Source of the DNA: Lasiodiplodia sp. COLG20
Lineage: Eukaryota > Ascomycota > Dothideomycetes > Botryosphaeriales > Botryosphaeriaceae
Assembly (NCBI GenBank): GCA_009801085.1
Contig: VNWV01000004.1
Coordinates: 1,054,001 to 1,118,000, forward strand
DNA length: 64,000 bases
Direction of reading: 5' to 3'
Part shown: positions 1 through 10,646 of the stretch, piece after piece
Layout of the letters: each line of letters opens with the position of its first letter
Position numbering within the stretch: the stretch's first letter is position 1
Position numbers and translations under genes: made by a program
The notes under the pieces: generated by a model
Database searches by the model: none
What the model saw: only the letters and a program-made list of their open reading frames with translations
What the model was told of the DNA's origin: nothing

Positions 1-1432
1 AGCATATTCGCTTCAACAGTACCGTGGAAAAGGCCCGCTGGGATGAAGCAGAGAAGAAATGGAAGATTTCAGTGCGTGTCTCTGGCGACAAAGACGCAGA
101 GTTTGCGGAAGGCTACACGATCGCTTCCGACTTCTTGGTCTCTGCAGTCGGTCAGTTGAATATGCCGCAATACCCGAAAATCCCGGGGCTCGACGACTTC
201 AAGGGGAAGAAGATGCACTCGGCGCGGTGGGACTGGAGCTATGGACTGGAAGGAAAGCGCATTGCGGTCATCGGGAACGGTAAGCTTCCAATGCAACAGT
301 ACTTGCGGTCACTGCTAACGCCTGTACAGGCGCATCGGCTGTGCAGATCATCCCAGAAATCGCAAAGGTAGCTTCGAAAGTTACGGTGTACCAACGGCAG
401 GCCAATTGGGTAGTGCCGCGTCTCGACAGGCCAGTGTCGAGAGCGACGCGAATGGCGTATCGGTACGTGCCGCCGCTGCGTTGGCGCATACGGGCGTCGA
501 TGATGGACTACCGCGAGTCGTTTCACTCGGCCATCTTTGATCCCGAGTCGGCCTTCGCCGAGCAGGTCCGGCAATGGTGCCTTGGGTCGATGCGGCAGCA
601 CTTTCCGGACCAGCCGCACATGTGGGAGAAGCTTACGCCCAACTACAGCCCAGGCTGCAAGCGCGTCATCATCTCGGACGACTTCTACCCGGCTCTGGCG
701 CGCGACAACGTCTCGCTCGAAACGAGGCCGATCGAACGCATCACCGACACTGGGATTGTGGTGGAAGGAGGGGATGGCACGGACGAGTTCGACCTCATCG
801 TGCTGGCAACGGGCTTCCGCACCGTCGAGTTCATGCACCCGATCGAGGTGAGCGGGGCGGGCGGGCGGCAGCTGGCGGACGTGTGGAAGCAGGGTGCAAG
901 CGCATACCTGGGCGTCGTGGTCGAAAGCCTGCCTAACTTTGGCATCTTCTACGGGCCCAACACCAATCTCGGGCACAATTCCATCGTGTTGATGATCGAG
1001 TCGCAGTCGCGGTACCTCAACGCCATGGTTGCGAAGGTGCTGGAGGCGCGCAAGCAGGGCAAGCAGCTGACGCTGCTGCCGAAGCCCGAGGTGGTGCGCA
1101 AGTTCAACGACGAGCTGCAGCAAGAACTGGGGAGCAGCTCGTTCGCAGATCCGAAGTGCCAGAGCTGGTACAAGAATGCAGACGGCAAGATCACGAACAA
1201 CTGGAGCCAGACGGTGGTCGACTACCAACACAAACTGGAAAGGGTGCACTGGGATGACTTCATCGTCGAGGGGTCTGGAGCTGACGTCGTGGGCCAGAAG
1301 GACACGCGCGTTGGCCGTGTGGTCGAGGAGACTCGGGTGAGCAACACGACAATTGCTTTGAGTGCGTTGAGCATGCTTGCTGTTGCCGGCGGTTTTTTTG
1401 CGCGGAACAACGTGCGCCTGAGAGTGTGGTAG
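1..1432 (+). CDS. Baeyer-Villiger-type flavin monooxygenase, 5' truncated by window edge
   Basis: FAD/NADPH-dependent monooxygenase that probably inserts or adds oxygen to a ketone or other carbonyl substrate; the substrate cannot be read from sequence. The reading frame is already open at base 3, so the N-terminus with the first Rossmann motif lies outside the window. Exon 1 ends at 279, a 50-nt intron (280-329, GTAAGC..ACAG, branch GCTAAC) follows, and exon 2 runs from 330 to the TAG at 1430-1432. The Baeyer-Villiger fingerprint FxGxxxHxxxWD is visible (FKGKKMHSARWD), and the second dinucleotide motif GNGASAVQ is rebuilt exactly across the splice junction. ATGF (LATGFRT) near the C-terminal half is also typical. 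The last ~30 residues carry a hydrophobic segment (TIALSALSMLAVAGGFF) that could be a C-terminal membrane anchor. A plain flavin-containing monooxygenase is the alternative. Confidence 0.88.
280..329 (+). other. Intron of the flavin monooxygenase gene
   Basis: 50 nt, GTAAGC donor, GCTAAC branch site and ACAG acceptor. Removal restores the GxGxxA NADPH-binding motif in frame, which fixes both junctions. Confidence 0.9.
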
Positions 1433-1618
1433 ATAGCAAAATTAAGTCGTGGCCTCCGTCAAATTCACGTCAGCCGAGGCGCCGCCACTCCATCTTCATC
1501 CCATCTTGCCGTCCATCATGCCCTTGTCTCTCATGCAGCCCGCGTGTATTTCCCTTGCTCTCTCCGTCGTGCCCTGCCGCCATCTTCGTCTCGTCCGCCC
1601 GGCCTTCTTTCCCCCAGC

Positions 1619-3454
1619 ATGACATCCGCCCCTCCATCTGCCCTCACACATAGCTCTCCTCCACAATTAGCTTCAGCGCTGGACTTAAGCGTCCTTCCGC
1701 CAATTTTTGTCTTGCCAGCTCACCTCGCCGTCGATGACCTGCATGAGCTGGAGGACAAAATCACCGAGCATGGCGGGGAGACAACCTACAACATCTCCGA
1801 GGCCAGCTTGGTCATCGGCAAGGTTGGCACCAAGCGACGGGCTGTCATGGAGCTGCGTTCCCGCAACCTTCACACCGATGACGTAACACCCGAGCCGGAA
1901 CCACCAGCCAAAAGGCGCAGGATGGAGAACGAAAGTTTCTCTGTGGCCGATCTTCAGCGCGATACCATCAAGGTCATTAAAATGGAGTGGCTTGACGAGT
2001 CTTCGAATGCTGGCAGGCTACTACCTCTGTGGAATCACCTTGTCTATGAAGGGAAACCGGTCCCTGGCGATCCTTCCTCTAGCGTCTCCCGTCCCAAGTC
2101 ACGCCTGACTTCGGGCCAGAGTATCCTGGAGCGCGCCAAAGCCGATGCCTATCCTGGCACAGCGAGCAGTTCAGAAAAAACGCGCTGGGCGCACAGCAAA
2201 ACCGCACTGCTCCAGCAAAACACCAGCGAATACGAAGGAGAGCCCGCGAGCGACGTTCCTCCACCCCCGGAATGGGCTGCCAGGGGCATCAAGTACGCTT
2301 GCCAACGCTCTACTCCTGCCAATTCGCCCAATGCTGCCTTCATCCAGCAACTCAAGTCCATCCGTCTGACGCGGACTTTAAACGGCGATGAGGTTGGCGT
2401 ACGCGCATACAGCACCTCTATCGCCGCCATAGCCGCATATCCCCATCGCATCATCCACCCCAAAGAGATCCTCAGCCTCCCCGGTTGCGATGCCAAGATT
2501 GCCAACCTCTGGATCGAATGGAAGAACTCCGATGAAGGTGTCGTATCTGCCGTCGCAGATGCTGAAAAGGACGAGACGCTGAAGATCCTCCGCATCTTCT
2601 ACGACATTTGGGGCGTTGGTGCCCATACCGCGCGCGAGTTCTTCGAGCGTGGCTGGCGCGACCTCGACGACGTAGTCGAGTACGGGTGGAGCACGCTGTC
2701 ACGCGTGCAACAGATCGGCGTCAAGTACTACGACGAGTTCCAGCAGGGGATCCCGCGGTCCGAGGTTGAGCACATCGCCGCCGTCGTGCGGGACCATGCC
2801 ATCCGCGTGCGCGATGAGCGCGTCGAAGTCATCGTCGTCGGCGGGTACCGCCGCGGCAAGGACGCCCCCGGCGACGTCGACCTCATAGTGTCGCACCGCG
2901 ACTTCGGCGCCACCGAAAACCTCGTGACGGATCTCGTGGCCAGCCTCGAGCGGGAGAGCTGGATCACACACACGCTTCTCCTGTCCCTCCACAACACGCA
3001 GCGCGGCCAGTCCGTCTTGCCCTACCGCGCGTCGAGCACCATGGTAGGCCCAAAAGGCTCGGGATTCGATACTCTTGACAAGGCTCTTGTCGTGTGGCAG
3101 GATCCGGAATGGCCATCAAAGGAGGCAGACCTAGCCAGGGATTCCAAGGCAAAGAACCCCAACATCCATCGCCGCGTCGACATCATCATCTCGCCTTGGC
3201 GAACGATCGGCTGCGCCGTCGCCGGGTGGAGCAGCGGCACCACTTTCCAGCGCGATTTGAGGCGGTATGCCAAGAATGTGAAAGGATGGAAGTTTGATAG
3301 CAGTGGGGTCAGAGATAGGCGGACTGGGGAGGTTATCGTGCTGGAAGGCCCCGATGGCGTGGGGGAAGGGCTGGGTTGGGAAGACGCGGAAAAGAAGGTG
3401 TTTGAAGGATTAGGACTGAAATGGATTAGGCCAGAGGAGAGATGCACGGGATGA
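1619..3454 (+). CDS. POL4: Family X DNA polymerase (Pol4/Pol lambda-like)
   Basis: Gap-filling DNA polymerase of family X, expected to act in the nucleus in base excision repair and non-homologous end joining. Single exon. The start is put at 1619 (612 residues); an in-frame ATG at 1544 would add 25 Ser/Pro-rich residues. An N-terminal BRCT-like domain (about residues 25-135, with EHGGETTYNISEASLVIG) is followed by a basic NLS-like PAKRRR within it, a Ser-rich linker, an 8-kDa-type region with a helix-hairpin-helix (LPGCDAKIANLW), a second HhH (WGVGAHTAREFFERG), then the nucleotidyltransferase signature GGYRRGK..GDVDLI whose D-x-D binds metal, and the third Asp in HRRVDIIISPW. The thumb-like SSGTTFQRDLRRYAK follows. 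The family is certain; Pol4 versus Pol lambda orthology is inference from the BRCT plus Pol X layout in a fungus. Confidence 0.9.
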   Translation: MTSAPPSALTHSSPPQLASALDLSVLPPIFVLPAHLAVDDLHELEDKITEHGGETTYNISEASLVIGKVGTKRRAVMELRSRNLHTDDVTPEPEPPAKRRRMENESFSVADLQRDTIKVIKMEWLDESSNAGRLLPLWNHLVYEGKPVPGDPSSSVSRPKSRLTSGQSILERAKADAYPGTASSSEKTRWAHSKTALLQQNTSEYEGEPASDVPPPPEWAARGIKYACQRSTPANSPNAAFIQQLKSIRLTRTLNGDEVGVRAYSTSIAAIAAYPHRIIHPKEILSLPGCDAKIANLWIEWKNSDEGVVSAVADAEKDETLKILRIFYDIWGVGAHTAREFFERGWRDLDDVVEYGWSTLSRVQQIGVKYYDEFQQGIPRSEVEHIAAVVRDHAIRVRDERVEVIVVGGYRRGKDAPGDVDLIVSHRDFGATENLVTDLVASLERESWITHTLLLSLHNTQRGQSVLPYRASSTMVGPKGSGFDTLDKALVVWQDPEWPSKEADLARDSKAKNPNIHRRVDIIISPWRTIGCAVAGWSSGTTFQRDLRRYAKNVKGWKFDSSGVRDRRTGEVIVLEGPDGVGEGLGWEDAEKKVFEGLGLKWIRPEERCTG

Positions 3455-4328
3455 GGCATCCTAGGAATGGACAGTTGAATTTGAAGTCTTGGAATACCCC
3501 GGAGTGATAGTTTTGGAATTTTTTTAACTTTTTTTTTTCACCCAATGCGTTCGAAAAGAGATACCATCCATGATCGATATTGGTTTCATAGCACTATTGG
3601 GTTTATTGATTAGCAGAGAGTTTATTTTATCTAGGTGGAATAGAAAAAAATCCCGGAAGTAAGAGACTAAAGTTCACATACTCAATATGTTTTAATATTC
3701 GAATTAGAGCTCTTTGTGATGCTATCAAATTAACGAGGAGCAGAAAGGCCACAAAACTAAGAGAATTTTCCGGACACTGTTATGAATCTACAGGGGGGTC
3801 TCGCAGCCGATGGCTAGCGTGAAGAACAGTAAGGCCCCAGCCGTAACTATACCTCAGCTTTCTCTTTGAAAAATAACATATGTGGGTAGTTGAAGCTATC
3901 GTCCGGACGATAGTGTCGAATTAAAAATTCTACATACACGTCCGGACGATAGCTTCAACTACCCACAACATGAGCAAAAATAAACCGCGCTAGCCATCGG
4001 CTGCGAGAGGGGACTGTAGTTAATGCGCTTATTATTGAAATCTATCTTGTCAATCAAAAGTTACTTTTTGCGTACCGCCAACTAATGGAGGGCGTGCAAT
4101 CTTCTCGGCTGATGTCGATGCCCCACTTGTCAGGGTGCGGGACGTGCCGCACCACATTCAAACAGCCACTGCCAAATCTTTCTTGAGTTCGTTTCCATTC
4201 ATCTGACAAGTTGGTAAGGAAAACAAGGGTTTTTCTTGCCCACGGCTACCCATATTGTCCTCGTCGATACTGTATACAGTCTGACGTCATTCGGATTCCG
4301 ATCGTGCGCTCGGAGCCATCTCTACCAA
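3455..4328. other. Intergenic region with palindromic element
   Basis: No gene seen. It holds poly-T and AT-rich stretches after the polymerase gene, the nested palindrome at 3799-4008, and the presumed promoter and 5' leader of the FAD oxidoreductase. Confidence 0.7.
3799..4008. repeat. Nested inverted-repeat element, MITE-like
   Basis: A 210 bp unit bounded by a perfect 21 bp inverted repeat (3799-3819 TCTCGCAGCCGATGGCTAGCG against 3988-4008). Inside is a second perfect inverted repeat of 29 bp (3881-3909 against 3939-3967). Within the left inner arm, 3897-3914 is itself an 18 bp palindrome, CTATCGTCCGGACGATAG; the right arm keeps most of it. No ORF is inside. G-tracts flank both ends (GGGGG left, GGGG right), so a short target duplication cannot be separated from the tract. 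A miniature inverted-repeat transposable element or a solo excision/fold-back structure is likely; no other copy is in this window. Confidence 0.75.
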
Positions 4329-5606
4329 ATGTCTTTCACATTCTCGCCAACAGACCCAAGGGACATCGTCATCATCGGCGAGTTATCTAGTCTCAATGGC
4401 AATATGGCTCCTGTGTACTAACGTCTCCTATAGGCGGCGGTGCAATTGGCTGTTCTGTTGGCTATTTCTTAACTCGCCACCCTCATTTCAATCCGAAAAT
4501 CCATTCCGTCGTCATCCTCGAAGCATCCGAGATCGCAGGCGGTGCATCAGGCAAAGCAGGCGGCTTGGTTGCCGACTGGGCCACCCCGCAATGCCTTGCC
4601 CCGTTAAGTTTCAAGATGCATGGCGAACTAGCTGAGAAGCACGGCGGCGACAAGCGCTGGGGATATCGGCGTGTGTACTGCGCTGAAGTAGACCTGCAAG
4701 CCCAATAACCCTCCACCCTCTGAGGACTCTCCCGATTACCCCCCTGAACTGGACTGGCTGCATCCCGGAAGCGTCAAGTCCTACACCGAGATTGGCACGC
4801 CACGCAACTCGGCCCAAGTGCATCCGTACCTCTATACCACCTCAATCGCCAGGCTTGCCGAAGAAGCAGGCGCCATTATCCGCCTCGGCCGCGCCACCGC
4901 GGTCAACTACACAACCGACCAGAAAGCCGTCTCTTCCGTGAGCTTCATCCCCAAGGACTCGACGTCAGAAACCACCATCACCGCGACCGACGTCATCCTC
5001 GCCGCCGGCCCCTGGACGCCAACCCTCCTCCCGCGCGCCGCGCTCCTCACGCCCCGCGGGCACAGCATCGTCGTCAAGCCCACGGGCGGCGCCATCTCGC
5101 CCTACGTGCTCTTCCCTACCATCACGCCACCGCCACACGCCTCTCCCAACTACCCGTCCATCTCGCCCGAAATCTACCCCCGGCCCGCCGACCCCCTCTT
5201 CTCCGCCGACACCGTCTACTCGGCCGGCGCCGACGACTACGCCATGCCGCTGCCCGCCTCGACCGCCGACGTCGCCGTCGACGAGCGGCGCTGCGCCGAC
5301 CTGTGGACTGCGCTGCGCGGCGTGGTCGGCGACCGTATTGCTCAAGGTAGCGTCGTTGTGCGGCAGGCGTGCTACAAGCCGCAGATACGCCGGCACGAGG
5401 ACGGCGAGGAGGTGGGCCCCATGGTGGGCGCGGTTCCCGGCGTGCGCGGGTACTGGTTGGCCACCGGCCACGATGAGTGGGGCATGTCGAACGCGGCCGG
5501 GACGGGGTTGGTGGTGAGCGAGATGGTGTTTGAGGGGAAGGCGAAGAGCGCGGAGTGCGAGGCGTTGGATCCGAGGCATTTCTTGAAGGGTGAAGATGAA
5601 GCGTGA
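4329..5606 (+). CDS. FAD-dependent oxidoreductase (D-amino-acid oxidase/DAO fold)
   Basis: Flavoenzyme that probably oxidises an amino- or imino-acid-like substrate. The model is join(4329..4377, 4434..4687, 4725..5606), 394 residues. Intron 1 must be a GC-AG intron (GCGAGT..TATAG, branch TACTAAC), because only that junction gives IIGGGAIGC, the N-terminal Rossmann GxGxxG motif; the GT two bases further on breaks the frame. ASGKAGG and the C-terminal GYWLATGHDEWGMSNAAGTG (a classical DAO tail) support the family. Between the two blocks the frame changes: either a 37-nt intron (GTAGAC..CTGAG, possible branch AATAAC) or a single-base frameshift near 4701-4710. The intron keeps the gene intact and its length is right, but it is shorter than any other intron here, so a pseudogene is possible. 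It is convergent with MPP10, 173 bp apart. Confidence 0.78.
4378..4433 (+). other. GC-AG intron
   Basis: 56 nt with donor GCGAGT, branch TACTAAC and acceptor TATAG. Needed to produce the FAD-binding GGGAIG motif in frame. Confidence 0.82.
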
Positions 5607-5779
5607 ATTGACTGTGGTAGCTGCTTGCGAGACTTATTATTGCAGGGAAAACCGGCGGTAGGCGTTTGAACGCTTTAGCTTGCAGACGAAACCGAACTTT
5701 TCCAACATTTTCCTGCGAAAGGGAGTACCCGAATCTATGTGCAAATTCCCCCAAACACCTACGCCCAGAACGTAATGCT

Positions 5780-8020
5780 TTACAACTTGAAATTGCCAGC
5801 GCCACCTTGCGCTCTCCCGCTCTTGATAGCCTTGCCTTCGACGTCTGTGACCTCGCCCTTCTTGTTGATTACCTTGACACCGCCCTTCTTGAGATCGCTG
5901 ACAACCTCCTTCCTCTCCTTCGTCTGCTTGCTCTCCTGCTTCTCTGGACCGCCTGTCTTCTGCAGACGCTCCTTGGCCCTTCTGCGTCGGCTCTTCTTCT
6001 CCTCGCGGCTCATCTCCTCCTTCGCGATCGGCATGCCGCCCTTCGTGACCACCTCGCCCTTGGTCCGCTCTTCGCCTGGCGCGTACAATTCCTGCGGAGC
6101 GAGCATACTGGCGCTGCCGATATCGCCGCCGGCCGTTGGTCTGGCGTCTTCCATGGTGATAGCCGCCGCATCGGTGCGGATCTCGAGGTTGGCGCTCGCG
6201 GGCTTAGGCTTGTAGTGCCAGCTGCTGAGGGCGTCGAGCTTGCCGGCGACGTCGCGCCACAGCGCCTCGATCTCGCGATGCTCCTTCTTAAGCTTCTCGT
6301 CCTTGACGTCCACATAGTTCGCATCCGTCTTGCGCAAGTGCTCCTCCTCGTACTCCTCTGCGAGACCCTTTTGCGCCTTGGTATCATCGAGCTCGAACCT
6401 TCCGCGGCGGACGGGACCGGTAGCCAGGTCTTCGGGGCGTCTTTTGATAACCTCATCGAATTCACGGCTGATGATGCGGCGCTTAATCAAAGATTCAATG
6501 TCCTCGCTGACTTCTGCAGTGATGACAGGGACGGGCTTGCCTGCGCGTTCGAAGTCGAGGTCCTCCTCCAAGAGAGAATTCTGCGGCCTATCCGCCGCTC
6601 TAGCCTCACCAGAAAGAGTCCATTCTCTCTTTGCGACGTTCTGGGCTTCCAAGCGGCGGATCTCCTCTGCAAGCTTGGCTTGGCGGCGCTCGTGGGTCGA
6701 CTTGCGCGCCTTAGGGTCGTCAGGATCGACGTCGCTGAGATCCGAGGCATCCTGGTCATCGTCCGACTCGTCGAACAGGTCCCGGTGGACCGCAGCCATT
6801 GTTCTTTCAACGTCTTCCTCGTTCGGCGCCGAAGCAGCCTTCTGGCTTGCGGAAGGAAAATTGTGGGGATGAGGACGACCCTTCTTCTTTTTGCTGCCCT
6901 TCTTTGCCGGCGGTGCGAAAAAGTCGGCGTACATGATGTTGTTTGCGTTGCCCATATCGCCCATACCGTCCATCTCTCCTTCAGCGACGGACATATCGTC
7001 GTCACTCTCCCCTTCCGGTGCATTGAGGTCCATGTTGCCAAACGTGGGACCGTCTTCGTCGTCCTCGTCTTCATCCTCGTCTGCGCCCTCATTCTGCAAG
7101 CCTTTGGCCACAAGCGAGTTTGAGTTGAGAGGATCTTCGGCCCAGTTGATCTCCTCTTCATCGCTTGCAGCATCCTCATCGTCGCCCCTTGCATCCTGCT
7201 GTTCTAGGAATTCCGACTGGCGGTTGAAGTCATCGATGGAGAAGAAGCCGTCGTTAAGGCCATTGGGGTCTGGGACGTATTCTTCGGCAGCCGCATCGTC
7301 CTGTGACGCGTCGTCCTCGTCGTAATCGTCGCGATCCATGTCTATGTCATCCATGTCTGATCCCTCGTCTTCCTCCTCAGTGTGAAATCCTTCTTCAAGC
7401 TCCTCGGCGTCGCTATCTGCCTCTTCAGAGACATCGTCGCCGTCATATTCCCAGTCCACACCCTCCTCACCCAGTTCGCTTCCCTCCTCGTCTTCCTCAT
7501 CTGACTCACTGAGCTCGAAGCCATCCTCGCCGAAGCGAACCATCTTCACGCCGCTCTGGCTCGGAAAGCCGCCGTCCAAAGCGCCATCGGTCTCGGCGAA
7601 TACATCAGGCAGGTCACGTTCAACCTCGGCGCGCGCCGCATCGAGAACCCTCTTAGACTGCTCCCAGACTTGTTCAACGCCAAAGCCCTCAAGATGGACC
7701 TTCTTCAATTGCAACACCGGGCCGGACTCAGCGTCGCCCTCGCCGCGCTTCCTCTTCTTGCGTGCTTCCTGCTGGCGCTTGACTTGGGCCTCGCTCACGC
7801 CAGAAGCCAGCGGGTCGAGAAGGTGCTTCGCCAGTGCAAGTGTTGCATTGTGTAGGCTTGACGGAGGCTGTAGAAAGTCGTGCGGGGAGGCGGAGAGGGC
7901 GGCGAGGAGAGCTTGCGCCGCGGCGGAGTTGGCGGAGGAGGAGGGCGGCGGCTGGACAGACTGGGCGGAGAGCGTGTGGGACGATATCGAGCCCGTCGGC
8001 GAGAACGAAAGATTGGCCAT
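5780..8020 (-). CDS. MPP10: U3 snoRNP protein Mpp10
   Basis: Component of the small-subunit processome, acting in the nucleolus with Imp3 and Imp4 in U3-guided 18S pre-rRNA processing. A single exon of 746 residues. Supporting features are the N-terminal FGVEQVWEQ block, very acidic Asp/Glu/Ser tracts through the middle (about residues 170-400), the family motif MYADFFAPPAKKGSKKKKG, a C-terminal block with KRRIISREFDEVIKRRPED, and a basic C-terminus ending GGAGNFKL. The long acidic stretches and C-terminal basic helices are usual for the family and the length fits fungal orthologues. The start ATG (MANLSFSPTGSIS) is the first in frame. No introns are needed. Confidence 0.93.
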   Translation of the reverse strand: MANLSFSPTGSISSHTLSAQSVQPPPSSSANSAAAQALLAALSASPHDFLQPPSSLHNATLALAKHLLDPLASGVSEAQVKRQQEARKKRKRGEGDAESGPVLQLKKVHLEGFGVEQVWEQSKRVLDAARAEVERDLPDVFAETDGALDGGFPSQSGVKMVRFGEDGFELSESDEEDEEGSELGEEGVDWEYDGDDVSEEADSDAEELEEGFHTEEEDEGSDMDDIDMDRDDYDEDDASQDDAAAEEYVPDPNGLNDGFFSIDDFNRQSEFLEQQDARGDDEDAASDEEEINWAEDPLNSNSLVAKGLQNEGADEDEDEDDEDGPTFGNMDLNAPEGESDDDMSVAEGEMDGMGDMGNANNIMYADFFAPPAKKGSKKKKGRPHPHNFPSASQKAASAPNEEDVERTMAAVHRDLFDESDDDQDASDLSDVDPDDPKARKSTHERRQAKLAEEIRRLEAQNVAKREWTLSGEARAADRPQNSLLEEDLDFERAGKPVPVITAEVSEDIESLIKRRIISREFDEVIKRRPEDLATGPVRRGRFELDDTKAQKGLAEEYEEEHLRKTDANYVDVKDEKLKKEHREIEALWRDVAGKLDALSSWHYKPKPASANLEIRTDAAAITMEDARPTAGGDIGSASMLAPQELYAPGEERTKGEVVTKGGMPIAKEEMSREEKKSRRRRAKERLQKTGGPEKQESKQTKERKEVVSDLKKGGVKVINKKGEVTDVEGKAIKSGRAQGGAGNFKL

Positions 8021-10646
8021 GGTGCGTGGCTTGCGGATGTGCGCTGTCGGCGTAGGTGTCGCAGCGCTCTCCAGAAAAATTTAGGGTCGGGCCCTCGGTG
8101 GTTCTTAGCGGCGAGCCAAGGATTTCCGCCCCGACGCTCTTATCACCACGATAAGCAGAACCCAACCATTAAACATGTGGGTTGCTGGACGGAGTGGAAT
8201 CAAGTCCGCTGGTTGGCAGCATGACTCTGGGACAGCTTCTTGCGAGCCATCGTGCAAGCGCGCCGTCATGCGTACCTTATGTGGGTACTTTGCAGGTTAG
8301 GCAGAATATCAATCACCATCACCGGCGGAAGCGGAGTTCCGCCCTGCGCCCCGCCGGTTCCTCCCCTGGCCCTCTTGCGCTCGCTTCATTGTACTACTTC
8401 GATGCGGCTGTCGACAGCCGGCCCCACATTTGCGCGTTGTCTGATTGCTCACGTCCAGGCATGCGGCGTAGCAGTCTGCGAGCCAATCCTCCCACACGTG
8501 CGCCCAGAACGCGCCCTGAGTCGTCAAGTGCAACACGGATGTAGACCAGGGTTTTTTCATGCCAGACTTCCGATGTACGCAACCTTACGTACAGCACAGC
8601 CAGCCACGTCGTTGCTCGGGTCAGTAGACGGCATGCAGACTGCGGGCATGTTCGCAAGCAGAATTGAGTGGAGACCCATCAAAAAAAAAATCCTTCGAGA
8701 CCGGGCAAAGGCGCATGTCTGCTCCCGCAGCGGCATCAGCTTGGTGAACTGCGTGTGTCACGAAGGTTGACGCAGTGTCGTGTATTGACCTCAACAGCAG
8801 TCCTCTTCGTTGGTCTCACGTAATCTCCGACGGTCTGGGGATCCAGGAAGTTGCTCTGAGTGCATGAACGCTTTGTCGAAACGCTGGGCCGGGGAGACAT
8901 CACTTCTCCTTAGCTGCATGCCGGTCGGCTGGAAAAAGCCCACATTTTGCGTATGCGGAGCAGCATGTTCTTGCGAGCTCTTGCGAGGATCTCGATATAT
9001 GAAGCGGTGCGGTCCGACTGTTGAAACGGTCATGAAGACGCCCAGCCGCCAGATCTCCGCACTCCGCATGGCCTTGTCTCGTGCAGCTCCCCCTCAACGA
9101 GGTAAGTCATCACACGACTCGAGAATAAGGCCAGCACGATCGACCACGATGGTTACGTTGTGTACTCTGTCACATGCAAAGTACCGTCATGCGGCAGACG
9201 GGTGGGAGAGTTGGACAAGTGGGCCTGTTGCCATCGACCTCTGCTCGATTGCGCGGCACACTGGGTCCTGGGTTCTCTGCAGCTTGCTGCAGCTTTACCG
9301 GATCTTCCTGAGCATCCCTATTTCGAGTGCATCCGCCACCCGGCGGCTCCATGAGCTCGAGTTATCCACACGAGCCGCGCCGGTTGGGTCACAGCGCCGC
9401 CGGGCCCACTTTCACTGTGACCTCTTCCTTACCGCAGGAGGTGTGCAAAGTGGCGCAGCAGGAGATGCTTGGAGAGTAGCGATGAGGGGAAAAAGAAACG
9501 TTCACGTACCCACCTGCGGCATGTCACTTGTCGGACCATAGAAGTCCTGCGGTATACGCGATTCTCGGGGAATACGAGGCGGGGCGCACCGTCAGGAAAA
9601 TACAGCAAAGGGCTAGAAGCGGCGTCTTAGACAGGGGCGGGCGTCGTGGAGCGTGGGCCAAATGGACTGATTATTGTTTGGGAGAATGGCCGGCCAACGG
9701 CAGCGGGTGGGATCGGGCACAAACTACTTGGTGATGTATCCAGCATCTCCCGCGCTCGGACCAGCGCCGGGCTGCAGAGAAAAAGGCTTCCGTGGACGCT
9801 GATTGGCGGGGGGCTGCTAGGCTCTGCGCTATGGCTGTTGAGGCCCTGGTTGAGTGGTTGCGAGGGGTGCAGCAGAAGCAGTAACGAGACACGCGACCCG
9901 GGCAATCAGCAGCGGCTCGGGGGCCTGATGAACGCAGCAAGCACGCACATGCGGGGGCAAGGAATGGGGAGAATATCGCAATACCAGCTACTACGCAAGC
10001 GGACCATGCATGCCTGCGCGAGAGGAAGGCGCGCAAAGCAAGCGATCCTCGCAGGCTTTTCGATAACGCACGCCGCTGCCCCGCCCTCGAGCCGTCTCCG
10101 GCCGTCGCCAGCAGCATGGATGGCCGCTGGAGGACTGCTGCAGGGTCTAGGCGCGCGGCGGCCCACGATCCGCAGAGGCAGGGCTCGTGCATCCAAGGTC
10201 CCTGTCAATGCCCGCGGCTCGTCGTATTATGTTTGGAGTCGCAGTCACAGGCGTCGGGAACGGCTGGGCCGCCGACGTTGGAGCTAAGGCGCGGCCGTTG
10301 GTTGCCAATTCCTCGCCATCTCCGATAGCCACGGCGCGCCCACAGGCGCCGCGATCTGCGCAGCGTCACCGCTGCCCTGCGCGCGCCTTGGCAGGACTTT
10401 ATCAACCGCGTAGCAGCCAAGCCCAGCATCGCGACTCAGCCAGCGCGCTCCCGTTGCTACAGACACTCGCACGGACTGCCCTGCTGCCATCTGCCCGCCG
10501 CCTTCTGTCCGCTGGGCGCCCACCACTTATTATCCGCCCTCTCCCGCCGCCAGCCACATGCCCTCCCAACCGCTGCGCCATCTCTCTTCCCACGCCCTCC
10601 TTCCCGTCCCGACTCTGCTTCTTCTTCTCACCGGTGCTGTTGGAGT
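8021..10646. other. Gene-free 2.6 kb between two divergent genes
   Basis: Short overlapping frames are present but none shows a domain, a biased composition like a real protein or credible splice structure. It should contain the promoters of MPP10 (leftward) and the SPX/VTC gene (rightward). A C/T-rich stretch just before 10646 fits a fungal pyrimidine-rich promoter or leader. Confidence 0.6.

Noticed and set aside
239..1249. Long minus-strand open frame (336 codons) opposite the flavin monooxygenase
   Set aside because: It mirrors the coding strand of a well-supported gene, has Arg/His/Leu/Val-biased composition and no motifs.
5666..7123. 485-codon plus-strand frame opposite MPP10
   Set aside because: Leu/Val-rich antisense shadow of the acidic MPP10 tracts; no membrane-protein or domain logic.
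8810..9541. Cys/Ser/Arg-rich 243-codon frame
   Set aside because: No signal peptide, repeat or Cys pattern convincing enough for a small secreted protein; no splice support.
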